From positions 5,352-23,342 of the forward strand of contig MFFV01000004.1 of assembly GCA_001777995.1 (NCBI GenBank): a stretch of DNA of 17,991 nucleotides. Reading direction: 5' to 3'. Positions 14,062 through 17,991 of this stretch are shown here, one piece after another. Source of the stretch: Candidatus Falkowbacteria bacterium RIFCSPLOWO2_02_FULL_45_15. GTDB lineage: Bacteria; Patescibacteriota; Patescibacteriia; Patescibacteriales; XYC2-FULL-47-12. The position numbers were made by a program, and so were the translations under genes. The notes under the pieces are model-generated. The model was not told where the DNA came from and made no database searches. It worked only from the letters and a program-made list of their open reading frames with translations. The number at the start of each line of letters is the position of its first letter. Within the stretch, counting starts at the first letter, position 1.

Positions 14062-14466
14062 TTACTTTTTAACAAACTGACATTTAATCGGTAATTTATG
14101 AGCCGCTAAGGTCAGCGCTTCTTTGGCTAAAGATTCTTTCATTCCTTCCAATTCAAATAATACCCGGCCGCGGCGGACAATAGCGACAAAATGGTCCGGC
14201 TCGCCCTTTCCTTTGCCCATAGGAATTTCGCCGCTCTTTTTAGTGATGACTATGTCCGGAAATATCCTAATCCACATCTTCCCGCCGCGCGCCGTATAGC
14301 GGGTAATGACGCGCCGCGCCGCTTCAATCTGCCGGGAAGTAATCCAGCGCGACTGCAACGCTTTCAGGCCGAAACTGCCGAAGCTTAATTCGGCTCCGCG
14401 CGCGCTTTTGCCGGCGGGCTTTATCTGGTGGTATTTGCGGTGTTTTGTTTTTTTGGGCGCCAACAT
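14062..14466 (-). CDS. rplP: 50S ribosomal protein L16 (uL16)
   Basis: This 134-residue protein of normal length starts MLAPKKTKHRKYHQ and contains ELSFGSFGLKALQSRWITSR, RYTARGGKMWIRIFPD and the loop KKSGEIPMGKGKGEPDHFVA, which reaches toward the peptidyl transferase centre and the A-site tRNA. All landmarks are intact. It follows S3 across a 45-nt AT-rich spacer and precedes L29 by 3 nt. The start (AATTTATT before ATG) lacks a Shine-Dalgarno. Confidence 0.97.
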   Translation of the reverse strand: MLAPKKTKHRKYHQIKPAGKSARGAELSFGSFGLKALQSRWITSRQIEAARRVITRYTARGGKMWIRIFPDIVITKKSGEIPMGKGKGEPDHFVAIVRRGRVLFELEGMKESLAKEALTLAAHKLPIKCQFVKK

Positions 14467-14511
14467 AATAAATTAATTTTCAATTTTCAATGAATGACTT
14501 TTGCTATTATA
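14467..14511 (-). repeat. AT-rich quasi-repeat spacer between S3 and L16
   Basis: The 45-nt gap on the - strand includes ATTGAAAATTGAAAATTAA, a short imperfect tandem of a TTGAAAA unit. No gene, SD or terminator is visible. Confidence 0.5.
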
Positions 14512-15195
14512 TTACTTTCTGCCTACCACTTCTCCGGTTCTGCTTTCTTCCTTGCTAAAAATCTCGCCGCGATAAATCCAAACTTTTACGCCGATTGAGC
14601 CGTAGGTAGTATGCGCCGTGCCCTGGGCGTAATCAATGTCGGCGCGCAAAGTATGCAAGGGGATTTTACCCGCGACCATTTTCTCCTCGCGCGCAATCTC
14701 GGCGCCGTTTAAACGGCCTTTAACCAGCGCTTTAACGCCTAAAGCTCCCGCGCGCTGCACATGCATAATCGCCTGTTTCATCACCCGTTTGTACGGCAAA
14801 CGCTTTTCAATGTCTAAAACCATCGCCTGCATTACTATGGGAGCGGATAAATTCGGCCGGTCCACTTCGTTAATGTTGAGATTAATTTCTCCCAACTTAA
14901 CTTTCGGCAAAAACTTCCGCTTAACTTCTTTCTTTAAATCTTCCGCTCCCGCGCCGCCTCGGCCGATAATTAAGCCGGGCTTAGCGGTATAAACCGTGAC
15001 GGTGATTTTCTGGGCATCGCGCTCAATTTCTACTTTATCCACGCTGGCTTCTCTTAATTTATGAATGAGAAAGCGGCGAATCTCAACGTCCTGCTTGAGC
15101 TTAGAGGGGAAATTACGAGCGGTGCTGAACCATCTTGACGGCCAGGAATAAATGATGCCGGTGCGAAAAATTTTTGGATGTACTTTTTGTCCCAT
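14512..15195 (-). CDS. rpsC: 30S ribosomal protein S3 (uS3)
   Basis: At 227 residues it has the normal length. It starts MGQKVHPKIFRTGIIYSWPS. The KH type II domain has its GxxG loop at GLIIGRGG (residues 74-81), and the C-terminal domain includes GRLNGAEIAREEKMVAGKIP and HTLRADIDYAQGTAHTTYGS, then IGVKVWIYRGE. S3 lines the mRNA entry channel with S4 and S5 and contributes to helicase activity. It follows L22 after 32 nt. Confidence 0.97.
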   Translation of the reverse strand: MGQKVHPKIFRTGIIYSWPSRWFSTARNFPSKLKQDVEIRRFLIHKLREASVDKVEIERDAQKITVTVYTAKPGLIIGRGGAGAEDLKKEVKRKFLPKVKLGEINLNINEVDRPNLSAPIVMQAMVLDIEKRLPYKRVMKQAIMHVQRAGALGVKALVKGRLNGAEIAREEKMVAGKIPLHTLRADIDYAQGTAHTTYGSIGVKVWIYRGEIFSKEESRTGEVVGRK

Positions 15196-15227
15196 GTCTT
15201 TTTACTACTTAATTAAAATTATTAAAA

Positions 15228-15827
15228 TTATCCGCTCTTCCTTCTAAATATTCTGCTGGCAAAACCCTTGCGCCCTCCCTCCATTCTGGCCTGCCCCCGA
15301 CGGCCCTCGCGCCGCGTATCCTGTATTTCCTTAACTGCTTCGGCAGAAGTGTCTTTGGCTTCCGTATCGAAAACGTCTTGCTGGGCGCTGGTTATCTGCT
15401 CCGGTTTAATCGCTTCCGCCGGCTTTTTATCCAGCTCGGTTAATTTTACCGGCGCTTCCGCCGCTGGTTTTTTGCCTGTTTTGACGCCGCTGTCTTTTAT
15501 TTCTCCTAAAGTCAAACTAAGGTGGCTGCCTCGTTTCCGAATCGGCGTAGCGCGTCCGTGCGCCCGCGGCATCCAGCGCTTTAAGGTAGCCGCGGCGTCA
15601 ACTCTGATTTCTTTAACATATAAATTATCCTTAGCTAACTCAAAATTATGCTCCGCGTTAGCCACTCCGGAACGAATCAACTTGATTACCGGCTGGCTGG
15701 CTGCCTTATTCAGAAAACGCAGACGCTGCAAGGCTTCCTCTGCCCGCAGACCGCGAACGACATCAACCACTAGCCGCAACTTGCGCGGCGAAATTCTAAG
15801 ATTGTTTACCTTGGCGCTGGTCTGCAT
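15228..15827 (-). CDS. rplV: 50S ribosomal protein L22 (uL22) with long C-terminal extension
   Basis: The first about 110 residues are a standard L22: NNLRISPRKLRLVVDVVRGL, SGVANAEHNFELAKDNLYVK and the tunnel-hairpin region LKRWMPRAHGRATPIRKRGS, then HLSLTL. The protein then runs on to 199 residues, about 89 more than E. coli L22. The extension is Lys/Glu/Ala-rich to about residue 170, then strongly basic, ending GRKGFASRIFRRKSG. L22 lines the exit tunnel and its globular part sits on the solvent side near the tunnel opening, so an extension could reach over the 50S surface. From memory, similar basic ends occur on other Parcubacteria L22 proteins; this needs an alignment. No frameshift is apparent. 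Confidence 0.95.
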   Translation of the reverse strand: MQTSAKVNNLRISPRKLRLVVDVVRGLRAEEALQRLRFLNKAASQPVIKLIRSGVANAEHNFELAKDNLYVKEIRVDAAATLKRWMPRAHGRATPIRKRGSHLSLTLGEIKDSGVKTGKKPAAEAPVKLTELDKKPAEAIKPEQITSAQQDVFDTEAKDTSAEAVKEIQDTRREGRRGQARMEGGRKGFASRIFRRKSG

Positions 15828-15838
15828 ATAAAAAATAA

Positions 15839-16180
15839 TTAAGCCGTTTTAGGCGGAGCGGCGACGGTGGCGGTACTGGCGGCGGCCGCTTTTTGAGCCG
15901 CTTCCTTTTCTTCTTCTTTGGCTTTCCTGCCCCCGTGGACAATAAACTTTTTGGTGGGCGAAAACTCGCCTAATTTATGGCCAACCATATCTTCCACCAC
16001 CCTTACCGGCAGATGCTGTCTGCCGTTATGAACGCCAATAGTAAAACCTACCATCTCCGGCGTAATCGTGCAAGCTCGGTCCCATGTCTTGATCATGGTC
16101 TTATCTTCCGGCCGCGCCTTGTTAATTTTCTTCATTAAATCCTCATTCACATAAGGACCTTTTTTTAAACTTCTGGACAT
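15839..16180 (-). CDS. rpsS: 30S ribosomal protein S19 (uS19) with Ala-rich tail
   Basis: The core is canonical: [20 protein letters not shown], then [40 protein letters not shown] and [16 protein letters not shown]. The family is usually about 92 residues. This protein has 113, with the excess a low-complexity tail of Glu/Lys then Ala ([20 protein letters not shown], then APPKTA). S19 sits in the 30S head and binds S13 and the A-site tRNA region. L22 follows after 11 nt; upstream is an 84-nt AT-rich repeat spacer after L2. No Shine-Dalgarno precedes the ATG. Confidence 0.96.
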   Translation of the reverse strand: MSRSLKKGPYVNEDLMKKINKARPEDKTMIKTWDRACTITPEMVGFTIGVHNGRQHLPVRVVEDMVGHKLGEFSPTKKFIVHGGRKAKEEEKEAAQKAAAASTATVAAPPKTA

Positions 16181-16264
16181 GAAAATGAATTATGAATTAA
16201 AAATTAAGAATTACGAATGCGAGAACTAAGTAACTGATTAACTAATCAACTGATTAACTAACTT
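16181..16264 (-). repeat. AT-rich simple-sequence spacer with 16-bp direct repeat between L2 and S19
   Basis: This 84-nt gap is the largest in the operon. It contains AACTGATTAACTAATC (16232-16247) followed directly by AACTGATTAACTAA (16248-16261), and next to it the quasi-repeat GAATTATGAATTAAAAATTA. No gene, promoter or terminator is evident. Confidence 0.7.
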
Positions 16265-17107
16265 TTACTTTCTTTTCTTATTCTTCCTTCTCTGTATAAT
16301 CAACCTGTCTGATGGTTTTGGCTTTCTGGTCGGCACCCCTAAAGCTTTTTTGCCCCAAAGCGTTTTTGGCGCTTTCAAACCGATAGACTGCTTGCCTTCG
16401 CCGCCGCCGTGCGGATGGTCAACCGGATTCATCGCCGTACCGCGCACGGTCGGCCTAATCCCTAATAACCGTTGGCGACCGGCTTTGCCGATAGAAATTA
16501 AACGCCAATCAGGATTACTGACTTTGCCGATAGTAGCCAAGCAATCGCCTTTGACTAACCTGATTTCTCCCGAAGGCAGCTTTAATTGGATATTGTCGCC
16601 GTCAATGGCCATCACCTGCACTAAATTCCCCGCGCCCCGCGCGAGTTTCCCGCCCGCGCCCCGCACTAACTCCACATTATGAACTTCAATTCCTACCGGG
16701 ATATATTTAAGCGGCAAACGGATGCCGATTTTTATCTCTTGCTTTTGCAGCGAACTCATTACCGCATCGCCGACTTTTAAACCGTCGGGGGCGATAATAT
16801 AGCGCTTGGCTCCGTCGCGGTAATATAATAAGGCGATTCTTGCCCCCCGGATTGGGTCATATTCAATCGTTTTCACCGTCGCGGGGATATCAAACTTATC
16901 CTGTTTAAAATCAATCAAGCGCACCCGCTGCTTGGCTCCGCCGCCCTGATGCCGGACGGTAATTTTGCCCTGCATATTACGGCCGCCTTTTTTTTTCTTC
17001 GGCACCGTCAGCTGCTTTAGCGGCTTAACTGCGGTAATATCTAAAAAATCGTCAAAAGTCGCTTGGCGCAAGGCATTGGTTATCGGTTTTACTTTTCTAA
17101 TTCCCAT
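16265..17107 (-). CDS. rplB: 50S ribosomal protein L2 (uL2)
   Basis: At 280 residues it is near the usual 273-278. It carries the diagnostic PVDHPHGGGEGKQSIG segment (from residue 228), with the conserved His residues near the peptidyl transferase centre, and KITVRHQGGGAKQRVRLIDF in the N-terminal RNA-binding half. L2 is needed for subunit joining and peptidyl transfer. The end is strongly basic (RLIIQRRKNKKRK). This is one of the few genes with a possible Shine-Dalgarno (AAGGAG 13 nt before the ATG), but that string also encodes the end of L23 (EGV, stop). Confidence 0.97.
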   Translation of the reverse strand: MGIRKVKPITNALRQATFDDFLDITAVKPLKQLTVPKKKKGGRNMQGKITVRHQGGGAKQRVRLIDFKQDKFDIPATVKTIEYDPIRGARIALLYYRDGAKRYIIAPDGLKVGDAVMSSLQKQEIKIGIRLPLKYIPVGIEVHNVELVRGAGGKLARGAGNLVQVMAIDGDNIQLKLPSGEIRLVKGDCLATIGKVSNPDWRLISIGKAGRQRLLGIRPTVRGTAMNPVDHPHGGGEGKQSIGLKAPKTLWGKKALGVPTRKPKPSDRLIIQRRKNKKRK

Positions 17108-17115
17108 ACATTTAG

Positions 17116-17553
17116 CTACACTCCTTCGTAAATATTAATATTTTTTCCGGCCGGCAAAGTAATAATTGCTTTCTTCCAGTCCTTTCGCTTGCCGCGCAAG
17201 CGTTGGCTGCTGACTATTTTACCTTTCAATCTGATAATATTGACCTTAACCGGCTTAACGCCGTACACCTGCTCAATGGAGCGGGCAATCATAATTTTGT
17301 TGGCGGCGATAGCCACCACAAAAGCGTACTTATTTTGCGTACCGATTTTAGCCGCCTTTTCGGTCACTAACGGCTTAACTAGCACGCGATACGAATCAGC
17401 ATATTGCCGGGTAGCAAGCTTTACGCTTCGGGACGGAGCAGCGGCTGCTTTTTCCCCTTCGCCTCCATACAAGTCCTTCATGCTTACCGGCTCCGGCATT
17501 TTATCGCTCGCTGCCTGCTTAACATTACTTTGTTTTTTACCAAATATGCTCAT
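17116..17553 (-). CDS. rplW: 50S ribosomal protein L23 (uL23) with N-terminal extension
   Basis: At 145 residues it exceeds the usual about 95-100. The L23 core begins near residue 54 (SYRVLVKPLVTEKAAKIGTQ) and continues NKYAFVVAIAANKIMIARSI, VYGVKPVKVNIIRLKGK and a C-terminal WKKAIITLPAGKNINIYEG. The first about 52 residues are extra: MSIFGKKQSNVKQAASDKMP, then SMKDLYGGEGEKAAAAPSR. The start MSIFGKK is a recurring type for CPR L23 as I recall it. L23 lies at the exit tunnel and docks trigger factor and SRP. It follows L4 after 13 nt. Confidence 0.94.
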   Translation of the reverse strand: MSIFGKKQSNVKQAASDKMPEPVSMKDLYGGEGEKAAAAPSRSVKLATRQYADSYRVLVKPLVTEKAAKIGTQNKYAFVVAIAANKIMIARSIEQVYGVKPVKVNIIRLKGKIVSSQRLRGKRKDWKKAIITLPAGKNINIYEGV

Positions 17554-17584
17554 AAGTATCTTTTTGTTACTTGTTACTTGTTAC
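17554..17584 (-). repeat. 7-bp tandem repeat (TTGTTAC x3) at the 3' end of L4
   Basis: On the + strand TTGTTAC is repeated three times at 17564-17584, followed by TTGTT. The L4 stop codon (17567-17569) lies in the first unit, so the last L4 residues (about KQVTSNK) are encoded by the repeat. Copy-number change would shift the L4 end. Confidence 0.7.
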
Positions 17585-17991
17585 TTGTTTGCTGTATTGC
17601 TTCTCCAACTGCTGCGCCGCCGCCACCGTTAACATTATATTCCGGTATTTTAATAAATCCAAAATATTAATATTATTTGTCTTGATTAAATTAACGCCGG
17701 CTAAATTTCTCATCGCTATTTCAACCGGCTCATTTTTATCCGCAATCATTATCAGTATGCTGGTTTTTTTGCTTGCTTGTCTTGCGGGGCTGGCTGGTTT
17801 GGTTTTTTTATCGGCAATAAACACTTTGTGCGCAAAATCAGCGATAATGGCCGCGGCTTGTTTCGTCTTGGCGGCCGGCAGCTCTAACTTATCAACTAAA
17901 ATCAAATTGCCGCTACGCACTCTGTCGGATAAAACGCCCAGCGTCGCTTTTCGTTTCATTTTAATATTAATCTTTTTGGCAAAATTCCTGT
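17567..17991 (-). CDS. rplD: 50S ribosomal protein L4 (uL4), C-terminal part (5' end outside window)
   Basis: The frame is open to the right edge. The visible 141 residues begin RNFAKKINIK-MKRKATLGVL, an L4 segment (consensus RSxxKKxxKKxRRLALxSALS), so the ATG at 17959 is internal and not the real start. SDRVRSGNLILVDKLELPAA, IMIADKNEPVEIAMRNLAGV and NINILDLLKYRNIMLT are typical of the C-terminal domain. Usual L4 length is about 205, so about 65 N-terminal residues, including the tunnel loop, lie outside. In E. coli L4 also represses the S10 operon; this cannot be judged here. The last residues lie in a 7-bp tandem repeat. Confidence 0.95.
   Translation of the reverse strand, partial: RNFAKKINIKMKRKATLGVLSDRVRSGNLILVDKLELPAAKTKQAAAIIADFAHKVFIADKKTKPASPARQASKKTSILIMIADKNEPVEIAMRNLAGVNLIKTNNINILDLLKYRNIMLTVAAAQQLEKQYSKQVTSNK

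Noticed and set aside
15268..15831. A long (187-codon) + strand frame opposite L22
   Set aside because: It is the antisense shadow of L22, which has clear family motifs.
17957..17959. ATG at 17959 as the L4 start
   Set aside because: L4-like sequence continues in frame upstream to the window edge (RNFAKKINIK), so this Met is internal.

Overview
The window looks like a chromosomal segment of a Candidate Phyla Radiation (Patescibacteria) bacterium, most like a Parcubacteria-type lineage. The main reasons are a compact S10-spc ribosomal operon that lacks the L30 gene between S5 and L15, ribosomal proteins with lineage-style low-complexity tails (L22, L23, S5, S19), almost no recognisable Shine-Dalgarno sites, and TGA used as a stop (standard code, so not the UGA-recoding CPR groups). 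The lineage call is inference; no 16S rRNA gene is present.

Positions 1-5394 run on the + strand. A cell-envelope cluster comes first: the C-terminal part of a bacterial alpha-2-macroglobulin (cut by the window edge), a membrane-anchored Memo-family protein overlapping it by one base, and a secreted C39-like cysteine peptidase. A near-consensus sigma70 promoter overlapping the peptidase stop codon then drives typA (bipA), which ends at a strong terminator that can work in both directions.

Positions about 5450-8200 are an accessory stretch read on the - strand. It holds an AT-rich block with an orphan coding-like frame, a 52-residue small protein and a PLD-family nuclease ending in a DpnI-like winged helix (a candidate solitary restriction enzyme). 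A DedA-family membrane protein follows, then a nested palindrome, then a stand-alone receiver-domain response regulator with its own promoter and terminator.

Positions 8202-17991 are the - strand ribosomal block. In transcription order from the right edge it reads L4 (5' end missing), L23, L2, S19, L22, S3, L16, L29, S17, L14, L24, L5, S14, S8, L6, L18, S5, L15, secY, then a terminator. Gaps are mostly 2-18 nt, but several are filled by AT-rich simple-sequence spacers. Together these genes build ribosomal subunits and the SecYEG channel. TypA is a ribosome-associated GTPase, so the window is dominated by translation and membrane or secretion functions.

The least ordinary items are the PLD plus winged-helix protein and its small neighbours, the envelope cluster (thioester-less A2M, Cys-less anchored Memo, peptidase), the nested palindrome at 7565-7639, and an in-frame charged reading frame just beyond the secY stop. 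No rRNA, tRNA, CRISPR array or transposase was seen.
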